Assembly (NCBI GenBank): GCA_017303555.1
Contig: JAFLCN010000002.1
Span: 186,001-250,000 of the forward strand
Reading direction: 5' to 3'
Length of the DNA: 64,000 nucleotides
From: Planctomycetota bacterium
GTDB lineage: Bacteria; Planctomycetota; Phycisphaerae; Phycisphaerales; UBA1924
Part shown: piece after piece, positions 17,109-27,000 of the stretch
Position numbering within the stretch: position 1 is the first letter of the stretch
How the letters are laid out: each line of letters opens with the position of its first letter
Position numbers and translations under genes: made by a program
The notes under the pieces: model-generated
The model's database searches: none
The model's input: only the letters and a program-made list of their open reading frames with translations
What the model was told of the DNA's origin: nothing

Positions 17109-18689
17109 TCGCGACGGTTTCATGCCCAGTCGCTCGCTTCCTGCAAGGACGTAGGGGTGCTGATGGAACCAGCGCCAGACGTTCCCCGTCCGGGCGTTCT
17201 CGATCGCCAGCAGCAGCGGGCCCTGATCGATTGCGAGGTAGTCCTTCGCGGCCCACGGCTTGCCGTCGGGCCCTTTCAGGTTGAAAGCGTCTACAAAGCC
17301 GAATCCGCCGCCGTCTGCCACAGGCTTGGCCGGATCCCTCCAGGCGAGCAGCGACCCATCCGGGAGCTTCAGGGAGCGGTAGGAACGCATCGCCCGCATC
17401 GCCGCATCGGGCTGGAAGAGAATGGCACATCCGGCCCCGTACGGAGCGATCGTCCCGTCTCCGAAATCGTCCTTCGCCCGGAACGTTGAATAGTCCCAAT
17501 CGGGCCTGGAATTGGGCATTGCGATGGTGTCGGGGTAGACGCCCGCAACGAGGTAGCCCTTTGGATAGTCTGATGCGGTCAGGCCCCAGGCGTCGGCTCC
17601 GAGTGTCGGCAGGTTTTTGGGGTTCTCGATCGCTTTGAGGCGGTGGAGCGTCGTCATCCGCCGGCTGTTCTCCCACCAGTCGGTGGGGATGCGATTCTTG
17701 ACGCCGAGCGCTGCCGGGTTGTCCACGCCGATCGAGGCGTAATCGATCCACAGGTGGCTGAACGTGTTCACGAAGAGCGAGCCCGAGAAAGGGAACCAGA
17801 CCACCGTTCCGGTCTGCTTCTCCAGATCGGCCGGCAACTTGGAGGGAGCGCCTCGGAAGGTGTAGCTGCCCTGCTGACGCCGGAGCTTGTAGTAAATCGC
17901 GGGGTCGATTCGGTTTGCTTCGTTCGGCGCACAGACCGCGAGGAACGTGGTGAGGCGGTGTTCGCAGCCCGAGTCCGCCCAGTAGTAGGGAAGTCGCGCA
18001 CCGTCACCCGCCGGCTTCGTCTTGTCTTTGGGCTTCCAGCCGAGGGAAATGAATCCGCGTTCGTAGGGCTTTGCTTCGTCGCCCCCCTGGAAGAACTTCC
18101 AATTTGCCTCGGCGAACATGCCATCCGCGAGCGTTGCGATTTCACCTTTGAAATACGAAGAGGCCGTCAGCATGCCGGCGAAAAGCAGCGCGGAGTCGAT
18201 GGTGGAAACGACGTGCTCGAGGTTCTTGGCGGGATGGATGCCGCCGGTCTTGCCGTCAAGGTAGTGTTGAAACAGGCCGGCCTTCCGGATCTCGGGGTCT
18301 TTCGCGAGAGCGCGGAGCACAAGGAGCGCTCGCTGCTCCGCCTCGTCCCGTGTGATCCACTTTCGTTCGACGGCGATCGGTAGGGCGGAAAGCAGAAAGC
18401 CGACGCCCGCAACGCTGACGGTCGGCTCGCTCAGCCGATCTGGCGGCATGCCATTGGAGGGGTCGCCGGTCTCCCACAAATAGCGAAACGCGGCACGCTG
18501 CACCTCTTCCAGAAACTGCTCGTCCTCGGCAGCAAACTGGAACGGCGGTCGCTTCACATCCGCCGGGGACGCGATGGAAGCGGCCTGCAGCGAGGGTGGG
18601 GCGGGTGGGGCGGGTTGTGCGGAGGCCAAAGTGCCGATGGCAAAGCCCGCGAGGCAGGCGCACAGAGCGTTGGGTGCGGAGTGTTTCAT
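17106..18689 (-). CDS. Secreted GH144/PF10091-type glucanase
   Basis: 527 aa with a signal peptide (MKHSAPNALCACLAGFAIGTLASAQ). The mature protein is an (alpha/alpha)6-barrel of the glucoamylase-like family (PF10091), whose best known members are GH144 endo-beta-1,2-glucanases. Family features include FRYLWETGDPSNGMPPDR near residue 75, VSTIDSALLFAGML near 165, the WIDYAS/FVNTFSHLW block near 320, the YGAGCAILFQPDAAMRAMR block, and the terminal YLAIDQGPLLLAIEN. It probably cuts beta-glucan outside the cytoplasm. The start at 18689 is chosen over an in-frame ATG at 18731 because a LacI-type operator (18717-18730) lies between them. Other PF10091 activities cannot be excluded. Confidence 0.85.
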   Translation of the reverse strand: MKHSAPNALCACLAGFAIGTLASAQPAPPAPPSLQAASIASPADVKRPPFQFAAEDEQFLEEVQRAAFRYLWETGDPSNGMPPDRLSEPTVSVAGVGFLLSALPIAVERKWITRDEAEQRALLVLRALAKDPEIRKAGLFQHYLDGKTGGIHPAKNLEHVVSTIDSALLFAGMLTASSYFKGEIATLADGMFAEANWKFFQGGDEAKPYERGFISLGWKPKDKTKPAGDGARLPYYWADSGCEHRLTTFLAVCAPNEANRIDPAIYYKLRRQQGSYTFRGAPSKLPADLEKQTGTVVWFPFSGSLFVNTFSHLWIDYASIGVDNPAALGVKNRIPTDWWENSRRMTTLHRLKAIENPKNLPTLGADAWGLTASDYPKGYLVAGVYPDTIAMPNSRPDWDYSTFRAKDDFGDGTIAPYGAGCAILFQPDAAMRAMRSYRSLKLPDGSLLAWRDPAKPVADGGGFGFVDAFNLKGPDGKPWAAKDYLAIDQGPLLLAIENARTGNVWRWFHQHPYVLAGSERLGMKPSR

Positions 18690-18716
18690 GGGTTTCGAAG
18701 GAAGCGTATCCGAAAA

Positions 18717-18730
18717 AGAAAGCGCTTTCA
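18717..18730 (-). promoter_or_regulatory. LacI-type operator O3 upstream of glucanase
   Basis: AGAAAGCGCTTTCA contains the perfect 12-bp palindrome GAAAGCGCTTTC (18718-18729) and matches TGNAANCGNTTNCA at all but the first base. It lies 28 bases upstream of the glucanase start, in the divergent region shared with the LacI gene. Confidence 0.75.
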
Positions 18731-18771
18731 TCTGGTGCGGAATCTGTTTGAATTCGTGGGCGAGCGACGGA

Positions 18772-18786
18772 TGAAAACGATTATCA
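18772..18786 (+). promoter_or_regulatory. Weak LacI-type site near lacI-family gene
   Basis: TGAAAACGATTATCA: a good left half (TGAAAACG) and an imperfect right half with one extra base. It lies 43 bases upstream of the regulator start and is a candidate autoregulatory site. Confidence 0.4.
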
Positions 18787-18829
18787 GCCGATAGCATGGT
18801 TCCAGATGAGGCGAATAAAGGCCAACTCG

Positions 18830-19840
18830 ATGATGAAAGCCGGGACGTCCATACAAGACGTTGCTCGCGAGGCAAAGGTTTCGATCGCGACCGTGAGCCG
18901 CGTGTTGAATCAGCCGGAATTGGTGACGGCGGAAACGGCGGGGCGTGTCCGCGAGGCGATCAAGCTGCTCGGGTACGTGCCCAATGCGTACGCACAAGGC
19001 CTGAGCCGGCGCCACGGCAAAGTGCTGGGGATCGTGCTTCCGGATATCCACGGAGAGTTCTATTCAGAGCTTCTGAGGGGCGCCGACGGTGAGGCGCGGC
19101 GGCTGGGGTTCCACCTTCTGGTGAGTTCCGATGCGCACGATCACGGCAGCCCGACGCGCACGGAGAACCTGGCATTCGGCCTGATCGACGGCCTGGCGCT
19201 GATGATGACCGAGCCGAACATGGAGCTTTGGCGCGAGACGCTGGATGCGGCTCTGCCGACCGTGGTGCTGGATGCAGACATCAACGAGCCGGGCGTGGAC
19301 AGCGTGGTTGTCGATAACGCGATGGGCACGCACGAGGCGGCCGAGCACCTGCTCGAGAAGACGCCCGCTTCCAATTGTTTCTTCGTTGGTGGCCCGAAAG
19401 AGAACTTCGATACGGCCGAGCGTGCCGCGGAATTCCGAAAGGCGTTGTCGGCGCGCGGGCACGCCGCACGCGATGAGCAGTTTGCCTTCGGCGAGTACTC
19501 GGTCGAATGGGGACGCCAGTGGGCGGCCGATCGCCTGAGCAAAGTGGGCCTGAAGAACGTCGCCGTGCTCGCGGGTAACGACGAGATCGCACTCGGCATC
19601 ATGCAGACCGCGCAGGATGCGGGCATCAGCGTGCCGAAGGATTTCCGGATCGTCGGCTTCGACGACACACGGATCGCAACGCTCGTGCGTCCGGCGCTCT
19701 CAACTGTGCGGGTGCCGCTGCTCGACATCGGCGCTGCCGTGGTGCGTCTGCTTGTCGAGCGTGTTGGAAACAGCGAAAAGCCGGCGACCCGCGAGAAGCT
19801 GCCGACGAAGCTGATCGTGCGGGAGAGCAGCAGGGTGTGA
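18830..19840 (+). CDS. LacI-family transcriptional regulator
   Basis: 336 aa. The N-terminal helix-turn-helix with hinge is SIQDVAREAKVSIATVSRVLNQ (about residues 7-28) and the hinge helix ends near PNAYAQGL. The rest is a periplasmic-binding-protein-like effector domain (GIVLPDIHGEFY near 67, GNDEIALGIMQTAQDAGISVP near 245, FDDTRIATLVRPALSTV near 272). It would bind TGNAANCGNTTNCA palindromes and release on binding a sugar. The start at 18830 is preferred for the AAAGG at 18817-18821 and because LacI proteins begin a few residues before the HTH; 18806 is the alternative. It is divergent from the glucanase gene and sits in the middle of the operators listed here. Confidence 0.93.
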   Translation: MMKAGTSIQDVAREAKVSIATVSRVLNQPELVTAETAGRVREAIKLLGYVPNAYAQGLSRRHGKVLGIVLPDIHGEFYSELLRGADGEARRLGFHLLVSSDAHDHGSPTRTENLAFGLIDGLALMMTEPNMELWRETLDAALPTVVLDADINEPGVDSVVVDNAMGTHEAAEHLLEKTPASNCFFVGGPKENFDTAERAAEFRKALSARGHAARDEQFAFGEYSVEWGRQWAADRLSKVGLKNVAVLAGNDEIALGIMQTAQDAGISVPKDFRIVGFDDTRIATLVRPALSTVRVPLLDIGAAVVRLLVERVGNSEKPATREKLPTKLIVRESSRV

Positions 19841-19898
19841 GAGAAAGCCTCGTCATGCGGCCTCGCACCCGAACGTGGAAAACGCGATCGCACATCTG

Positions 19899-19952
19899 AA
19901 ATCTCAAATCTGAGATTTTGGATTTGATATCTCGGATCAGAAATTTCAAATC
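19899..19952. repeat. AT-rich nested inverted repeats between convergent genes
   Basis: AAATCTCA (19899-19906) pairs with TGAGATTT (19911-19918); GATTTGA (19921-19927) pairs with TCAAATC (19946-19952). Strikingly AT-rich for this genome. Located between the ends of the LacI gene and the GH1 gene; probably a bidirectional terminator or a dispersed intergenic repeat. Confidence 0.5.
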
Positions 19953-19986
19953 GAACAAGAAGGTTTGCCGGGCGGCATCGCTTCGA

Positions 19987-21396
19987 TCAACCGCCGAACG
20001 GGTCTTGATCGAGGTGCGCCCCGTTGCTCGCGATCACCTTCGCGTACCAATGCGCCGAATCCTTCGGCGTGCGCTTCTGCGTCGTGTAGTCCACGTGAAC
20101 AAGGCCGAAGCGCTCCTTGTAACCTTGCGACCACTCAAAGTTGTCGAGGATCGACCAGTGGAAGTAGCCACGGATGTCGGCACCCGCCTTGATGGCGTTG
20201 CGAAGTTCCAGCAGATAGCGCCGTGTGAAGTCGATGCGCTGCGGATCGTGGACCTTGCCGTCCGTGCTGACCCAGTCGATGCCGCTCATGCCGTTCTCGG
20301 TGATGTAGACAGGGAGCTTGTAGCGTTCGTAGGTGTAGCGCGGGCCCCAGTGGAGGCTCTTGGGTTCGACGGGCCAGCGGATGGCGGTGGTGGGGTGGGT
20401 GGGCGTGCGCTCGACGGCTTCGGGCGTGCCGGCCTGGTTCATGCGAACGGGCGTGCCCTCGTAGATATTGACGCCGATGAAGTCGATCTTCTGCGAGATG
20501 AGTTCCATGTCGCCTGCTTGCGGCTTGGGCGCATCGGTTCCGAAGACCTTCATGCCATCCTCGGGGTAGTGCCCCTTCACGATCGCATCGGCGTACCAGG
20601 TGTTGTTCCAGATGTTGCGTTCGGTGACGGAGCCCATGACGTCGATCGCGGCCTTCTGGTCTTGAGCGGAATCGGTCGCGGGATACTTCGTCACGCAGAC
20701 CGGCGCGTAACCGATCGACTGCACGCCCTTGCAACGAGCGCGGAGCACCTGCACGGCGGCGCCGTGGCTCATGAGCGCGTGGTGGCAGGCAACGAGCAAC
20801 TCGCGCGTCCCAAGCCGAAGGCCCGGAGCGTTCGCGGCGTCCGCGTGACCGAACTGCAGGAAGACCTGCGGTTCATTGAGCGTCATCCAGTTCTTCACCC
20901 GATCGCCGAGTCGATCGGCGACAACCTGCGTGTAATCGGCGAACCACTTCACCGATTCGCGGTTGAGCCAGCCGCCCTTCTGGAAAAGCGCCTCCGGATA
21001 ATCCCAGTGGAAGAGCGTCACGTAGGGCGTGATGCCCTTGTCGAGAAGCTCGTTGACGAGGCGATCGTAGAAATCAAGCCCCGTGGCGTTGACCGCGCCC
21101 ACGCCATCGGGCAGGATGCGCGACCACGAGAGCGAGAAGCGATAGGCCTTGAGGCCGATCGTCTTCATGATCGCGACGTCTTCCTTGTATCTGTTGTAGT
21201 GATCGCAGGCGACGTCGCCGGTGTGCCCTTGAAAGACGTTCGGCTTGATCGGGTTGAATGCCGGGCCGCCGTCGGTGGGGCGAGCGTGGCAGTAAGTATC
21301 CCAGACAGACGGGCCGCGCCCGTCCTGGTTCCAGGCGCCCTCGATCTGATACGCGCTGCTGGCAGCGCCCCAAGTGAAGTTGGCGGGGAATGACAT
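19987..21396 (-). CDS. GH1 beta-glucosidase, cytoplasmic
   Basis: 469 aa, usual length for the family, no signal peptide. A retaining GH1 enzyme: the N-terminal signature FTWGAASSAYQIEG (residues 8-21), acid/base Glu175 in TLNEP, and nucleophile Glu367 in ITENG are all intact; FEWSQGYKERFGLVHVDY is the conserved aglycone-site block. It would release glucose from beta-glucosides or short gluco-oligosaccharides. It begins 96 bases after the dockerin-bearing gene on the same strand and no separate operator was found, so it is probably the second gene of a unit controlled by O4 at 23913. A 6-bp-stem hairpin at 21461-21480 lies between the two. Confidence 0.95.
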   Translation of the reverse strand: MSFPANFTWGAASSAYQIEGAWNQDGRGPSVWDTYCHARPTDGGPAFNPIKPNVFQGHTGDVACDHYNRYKEDVAIMKTIGLKAYRFSLSWSRILPDGVGAVNATGLDFYDRLVNELLDKGITPYVTLFHWDYPEALFQKGGWLNRESVKWFADYTQVVADRLGDRVKNWMTLNEPQVFLQFGHADAANAPGLRLGTRELLVACHHALMSHGAAVQVLRARCKGVQSIGYAPVCVTKYPATDSAQDQKAAIDVMGSVTERNIWNNTWYADAIVKGHYPEDGMKVFGTDAPKPQAGDMELISQKIDFIGVNIYEGTPVRMNQAGTPEAVERTPTHPTTAIRWPVEPKSLHWGPRYTYERYKLPVYITENGMSGIDWVSTDGKVHDPQRIDFTRRYLLELRNAIKAGADIRGYFHWSILDNFEWSQGYKERFGLVHVDYTTQKRTPKDSAHWYAKVIASNGAHLDQDPFGG

Positions 21397-21492
21397 AGGG
21401 CGGGAGTGTAGATGGGGAAACGCACGATCCTCGCTCGCACTTGGTTCGAGAAGAGCGAGACACCGCCCGGGAGAGCGGTGGCACGGACGTGC

Positions 21493-23835
21493 TCAGTCGC
21501 AAAGCAGATTGTCGTAGGCAGCGGCGAAGAGAACGAAATCGCTGTCGTCGCACTGGCTGTCGCCGTTCAGGTCGCCGGGACGGAACTCGCCGGGCACGAG
21601 CAGGTCGTTGTACTTTGCGGCGAACGCGACGAAGTCTGTATCGTCCACAAGTCCGTCGTTGTTGAAATCGGCGGCGCACGAGGCGAGATTCAGAAGCGGA
21701 CCCGCAAGAACCGACTGCACCGAGCCGGGCTGGACCAACTCGGCGAGGCCGAGAGCGCCGAGCGCAACATCGGGCAGTCCGGCCGAGTTCGGATCCCACG
21801 AAAGCTGCGAGCTGGAGCGGCGGTAGAGGATGCTCGCGCCGCCCTTGAATGTCTGGCGTGCGCCGATGCGATACGCGTGGTAGGCGCCGGTTGCCGCGGG
21901 CACATGCACGACCCCGTCACCCACTCCAGCCGCGAACGCCTCGAGCGATGTGAACGTTGCGATATTGTCGGCGTGGTTGACGAGGTTGTCGGCGTTGTAG
22001 CCGGCGGGCGTTGTACCGGCCGAGAAGACCGTGTTCCAGCGGGGAGCGTTGTCGTCGGTCCAGGCGTAGTTTGAGAGCCGCAGGTTGCGGATCTGATTCT
22101 GCCAATCCGGGCTGTTGCGGTAGCCATCCACCAGGAGCGCCGAGTAGAGATTCGTGAATGCGGACTGGAAGCTGTTCGCGGCATCGGTCGTGATGGGGAA
22201 ACCGGTGACGAAGGTGCCCGTCTGCCAGAGCGAACGGTTGAGCCAGCGGCTGAATGCGAGCTGCGAGTTGGCGCCGCCGTAACTTGCCGCGGCATGGACG
22301 AACACGATGCCCTCGTTGTAGCAGACCGAAGGGGAGTTGGTCGGCCCGCCACCGGCGTTGCCGAGGAAGAAGAGAACGCCCGAGTTTGCAACGAGGTACG
22401 AATCCCAGTTCTTGACGCCGCCGATGATGGCATTCGCGGCTGCCCGTATTTCGGGATCGCCCGGATAGAACATCGCGGCCTTTGCGGCGGCGTGCACGAT
22501 CTTCATTGTGCTCAGCGTGGCGTAGCCGTCGGCCCATTCGACCTGTCCGGTCGAAGGATCGATCCAGTGCTGATAGATGCCGTCGGCGGAGCGATCGGGC
22601 TTGATGCCGTCGGGCTTGAGGCCGGCGTAGCGGGTGAGAATGTTGCGGACCGCGGGCAGGTTGTTCGAGGTGCCGCTGAGCTGGTCGCTCATGAGGCAGA
22701 GCAGCGTGGTCCATCCCGCGGCATCCGGGGAGGCGGGATGGAAACGATTCCAGGCGGGTATCACATCGCCATCGATGACCCAGCCGGCCGGTTCACCGTC
22801 GGGGGAGATCAGGCTTTTCCCGAAGAAAACGACCTGTGCGATCTCGTCGTTGACCCAGCTTTCAAACGAGAGGCGTGTGTCGGACGAATCCCTGATCTTC
22901 GAAACCGATGCGCCGCCCGCACTGAGAAGCGAGCCGTCTCCGACGCTCCCGATGGAGGTCTGCGGACCTGCGGGGCCGGAATAGGGCGACGGCGCGAAGG
23001 CCTGGGTTGCGCGTGCCTGCGCCAGCGGGATGAACACCGTCACCGAGGTGGCGGCTGTGGAAGCGGCGGCGTAGAGCCCGGCGTTGGTGCTGCCGCCGTA
23101 GTGATCGGAGAAGGCCAGGTCGCGGACGTTCCCCAGCGCGCCGAGAGAGGAGAAAGAAAGCGAGTTGGAGTTGATAGTCGAACGCCAGATCTGGCCGTTC
23201 CAAGACCCGAGCATGGTGTTCTGCGTGCGATCGACCACGAGGCCGGTGGGGGTGAAGCCGCCGCTGATCGCGGATGAGAACAGAAGCGAGCCGGTCACGT
23301 TGTTTCGACCGGCCGAATAGCACCGGACCGCGCCCGCGCTCGCAACGTAGAGCCGGCCTTTGAAGTGGACCATCCCCAGGTGCGTGAACGCGGCATCGGG
23401 CGGCGACAGATTCACGCGGGCGAAAAGCGAGAGTGAATCGGTTTGCGTGTCGTAGCGCAGAATCGCGTCGGCCGGATTGGCATCGGGCGAAGCGCTCGTG
23501 GTGTGCAGGGCGATGAAGAGCAGGCGACCGGACTCGGAGAACGCGAGAGAAATGGGGCCATCGGCGGAGGCGTCGAGCGCCATCCACGGGACGAGCGCCG
23601 TCATACGGGCGCGGGAGAGTGATGCAAGAAGTGTGCCCCGCGTATCGCGGACTTCGATCGAATCGGAAACCGAATCAGCCGCAGCCTCGTAGCCGGAGAG
23701 CGTGCTGCCGGCGACGGCGGCGATGTTGGCGGAAGGTCCGAAGGAGGAAGTCCACGGCGACGAGACGGGTGCCGCGATCGCGAGAGACCCGGAGAGCAAC
23801 AAAGCGGAAACGCAAGCTGAAGCGGTCTTCATCAT
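21493..23835 (-). CDS. Large exported protein with C-terminal GC-type dockerin
   Basis: 780 aa. The signal peptide is MMKTASACVSALLLSGSLAIAAP. Residues about 30-330 look like a beta-propeller of SPSG-type blades. About 370-690 is helical, with GYATLSTMKIVHAAAKAAMFY and later blocks reminiscent of (alpha/alpha)-barrel enzymes; no catalytic motif is recognised. The last 65 residues carry two dockerin-like calcium loops, DFNNDGLVDDTDFVAF and DLNGDSQCDDSDFVLF, ending LLCD. GGGAGG abuts the double ATG, so either M could start. It shares the operator at 23913 with the divergent glycosidase and precedes GH1. Likely a surface or secreted component of glucan use, biochemical role unknown. Confidence 0.8.
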   Translation of the reverse strand: MMKTASACVSALLLSGSLAIAAPVSSPWTSSFGPSANIAAVAGSTLSGYEAAADSVSDSIEVRDTRGTLLASLSRARMTALVPWMALDASADGPISLAFSESGRLLFIALHTTSASPDANPADAILRYDTQTDSLSLFARVNLSPPDAAFTHLGMVHFKGRLYVASAGAVRCYSAGRNNVTGSLLFSSAISGGFTPTGLVVDRTQNTMLGSWNGQIWRSTINSNSLSFSSLGALGNVRDLAFSDHYGGSTNAGLYAAASTAATSVTVFIPLAQARATQAFAPSPYSGPAGPQTSIGSVGDGSLLSAGGASVSKIRDSSDTRLSFESWVNDEIAQVVFFGKSLISPDGEPAGWVIDGDVIPAWNRFHPASPDAAGWTTLLCLMSDQLSGTSNNLPAVRNILTRYAGLKPDGIKPDRSADGIYQHWIDPSTGQVEWADGYATLSTMKIVHAAAKAAMFYPGDPEIRAAANAIIGGVKNWDSYLVANSGVLFFLGNAGGGPTNSPSVCYNEGIVFVHAAASYGGANSQLAFSRWLNRSLWQTGTFVTGFPITTDAANSFQSAFTNLYSALLVDGYRNSPDWQNQIRNLRLSNYAWTDDNAPRWNTVFSAGTTPAGYNADNLVNHADNIATFTSLEAFAAGVGDGVVHVPAATGAYHAYRIGARQTFKGGASILYRRSSSQLSWDPNSAGLPDVALGALGLAELVQPGSVQSVLAGPLLNLASCAADFNNDGLVDDTDFVAFAAKYNDLLVPGEFRPGDLNGDSQCDDSDFVLFAAAYDNLLCD

Positions 23836-23912
23836 CCTCCCGTGCGCTCGAAGCGAGCGACCAGAGTCACCATACTCTGTTCGATTGACGAAAGCCCGGA
23901 GTTTCGGCATAC

Positions 23913-23926
23913 TGAAAGCGATTTCA
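23913..23926. promoter_or_regulatory. LacI-type operator O4 between divergent genes
   Basis: TGAAAGCGATTTCA matches TGNAANCGNTTNCA at all fixed positions. It lies between the dockerin protein gene (start 23835, minus) and the six-hairpin glycosidase gene (start 24013, plus) and could control both. Confidence 0.75.
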
Positions 23927-24012
23927 TGCTTAGGAAACGCGAAAGCGTGAAGGACCGGCATCTGCCGACTGGTTCGCGGACCACACGACTCGGGAACGCT
24001 CCGGAGAGTTTC

Positions 24013-27000
24013 ATGATCGACTGGATGAAGACGCTGCTGCTCACCCTCATGTTCGGTACCGCGCTTGCCTTCGGCAGCGGATCGGCGCGAGCGGACGTGA
24101 TCTTTCGGGATGCATGCGATGATGTCAGTCTCTGGTCGCTTCAGCCAAGCGACGGAGTCGGAGCATCGCTGGAACAGGCGACAGAACCCGGCGGCCGGCC
24201 GGCGCTGCGATTGAAGTATGACTTTCAATCGGGCAGCGGCTTCGTGGTCATCCGCCGCAAGGTCGGTGTCCCGCTCCCGCCCGAATATCGCTTGTCGTTC
24301 AACCTTCGCGGCAACGGACCAACAAACAACTTCGAAATCAAGCTGCTCGATCGCTCTGGCGACAATGTCTGGTGGGTCAACAACCGCGACTTTGCCTTTC
24401 CGGCCGAGTGGGAGCCGAATCGCTTCAAGCGCCGGCACTTTTCCTTTGCGTGGGGGCCGAACGGGGGCAAGCCGCACACGGAACTCGGCGCAATCGAGTT
24501 TGCGATTGCCGCGAGTTCGGGAGGCAAGGGCACGGTCGATCTTTCGGATCTGGTGCTCGAATCGGTCCCGCAGGTTGCGGCGCGACCTGCAAATCCCAAG
24601 ATCGTTTCGTATGACGGCTCTATTGATTTGGGCAACGAGGCTTCGGTGATTTCCAATCCGACCACCGTCAACTGGCGGACCGGCTGGAATATGGACGACG
24701 GGACATTGACGATCGCGCTCGGAGGCGTGCGCGAATTTGGAGGCGTGATCGCGGAGTTTGATCGCAGCGCGGTTCCAGCCGCGATGGAAGTTCTCGGGTC
24801 CACCGATGGTGAGCGATTCTCCCGGCTGGGCGGACACCGCGTTCCGCCGACCGGCCGTTTCTATATGCCTCTGCGCGATGCCGAAGCGGCCTTCATCCGG
24901 ATCAAGTTGGCGGGCGTCGGACAGAGTGGCGCACTCATGCGCACGCTCGAGATCGCGCCGCTTTCCTTCGGCGAGAGTCACAATCAGACGTTCGTTCGCA
25001 TCGCACAGGATCGACCCCGCGGCGACCTGCCTCGCTACTTCTCGCCCGAACAAAGCTACTGGACAGTTGTGGGCGTTGCGGATGATGCCAAGGAAGGCCT
25101 GCTGAGTTCAGACGGCGTTCTTGAAGTCGACAAGGAGCGATTCACGCTCGAGCCGTTCATGTTTCTCGATGTCACGGATGGTTCTTCGCCGCAACTGCTG
25201 AGTTGGTCGAATGCGACGGTGACGCAGAGTTTGCCTTCGAACTACCTGCCCTTGCCGATCGTGACACGCAGACACGGTCCGCTCACGCTGCAGATCCAGG
25301 CCTTTGCTTTCGGGCCGACCGGCAAGAGCGTTCTTGCCGCCACTTACTCGCTCCGAAATTCCGGCACGGACCGCAAGAGCGGCAGATTCGTGCTTGCAAT
25401 GCGACCGTTCCAGGTGAATCCCCCGTGGCAGGATCTCAAGACCAGCGGGGGCGTGGCACGCATCGATGAAATTCAATGGAACGGAGACGCCGCGATTGTC
25501 CAGCGTCTCGCGCCGCCGGACACCAAGCTTGTCCGGTTCATCGGCGAGAACGTCCGGGGCATCGCCGGGACATTCGACGAAGGGGAAAGCCTCGATCGTG
25601 CAGGCGCTTTGCGATTCGAAGACCTTGCCGCGAATCCGGTGCGCGATACAACGGGACTCGCCAACGGGGTCTTTGTCACGCCCTTCGATCTCGCGCCGGG
25701 CGAATCGCGCGAGTGGGCCGTCGTCGTGCCATTGCATGATGTGAACGATTTGCCCGCGTGGGCGAATGCATCCGCACGAGAAGCCGTCGGCGAACTGGCC
25801 CGAAAGCGTGCCGAGACCGAAGCATGGTGGACAAAGCAGTTGAATGAAGTGCAACTGTCGCTGCCCCAATCGGGAGCCGCGCTCGCGGACACCTACCGCA
25901 CCTCACAAGCGCACATCCTCATCAATCGAGACGGCCCGGCGATTCAGCCCGGCTCGCGCACGTACGAGCGTTCGTGGATCCGTGACGGCTGCCTGACCAG
26001 CAGCGCGCTGCTCGCGACGGGGCACGGTGAGCGCGTGCGCGAGTTCATCGATTGGTACGCCCCGTTTCAGTATGCGTCGGGCAAGGTGCCCTGCGTTGTG
26101 GACAAGCGAGGGCCCGACCCGGTGCCGGAGCACGACAGCCACGGTCAGCTCCTCTACTTGCTCCGCAAGTATTACTTGTTCACGCACGACAAGGCGACGC
26201 TCGAGAAGAACTACCCGTACGTGGTCAAGGCCGTGGAGTACATCGATTCGATTCGCAAAGAGCGGATGACGCCCGAGTACGCGAACGCCTCGGGTTTGAA
26301 GCGGGCCGAGTACGGGCTCGTTCCTGAGTCGATCAGCCACGAGGGGTATAGCGCCAAGCCCATGCACAGCTACTGGGACGATTTCTTCGTCGAGAAGGGA
26401 CTTCAAGACGCTGCTGATATCGCGAGGATCCTCGGGAAGTCTGACGATGCCACCAAGTTCCAGGCGATCGCGGACGAGTTCCGCGTCTGCGTCATCGACT
26501 CGATTAAGCGTGCAACGGCGCACCACAAGATCGACTACATCCCCGGCTGCGTCGAGCTTGGAGACTTCGACGCGACAAGCACGACGATCGCGCTCTGGCC
26601 CTGCGGAGCGGGTGCGTGGCTTGATCGAAATCAGCTCGAACACACCTTCGACAAGTTCTACAAGTTTGCGACAGGCCGCCTCGACGGGAGCGTGAAGTAC
26701 AACGAGTACACGCCGTACGAATGGCGCATCGTCGGCTCGATGATCCGCCTCGGCTGGCCGCAGAAGGCTTGGAAGCTGATGGACTACTACATGGCCGATC
26801 GGCGGCCCGCGGCATGGAATCAGTGGGCGGAAGTTGTGTGGCGCAAGTCTGAGACTCCGAAGTTCATCGGCGACATGCCTCACACCTGGTGCGCGAGCGA
26901 TTTTCTGAACTCGGTCCGCTCGATGTTCGTGTTCGAAGAGGGCGCGGCACGTTCGCTTGTGATCGGCGCGGGCATCAAGCCCGAGTGGCTCGAAGGCGAG

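Noticed and set aside
19918..21393. 491-codon open frame on the plus strand over the GH1 gene
   Set aside because: Antisense shadow of the beta-glucosidase; no family motif, low-complexity Val/Ala/Arg composition.
21461..21480. Hairpin CACCGC/GCGGTG between dockerin gene and GH1 as terminator
   Set aside because: Only 6 bp with a long loop and no T-run on either strand, so it should not stop transcription into GH1.
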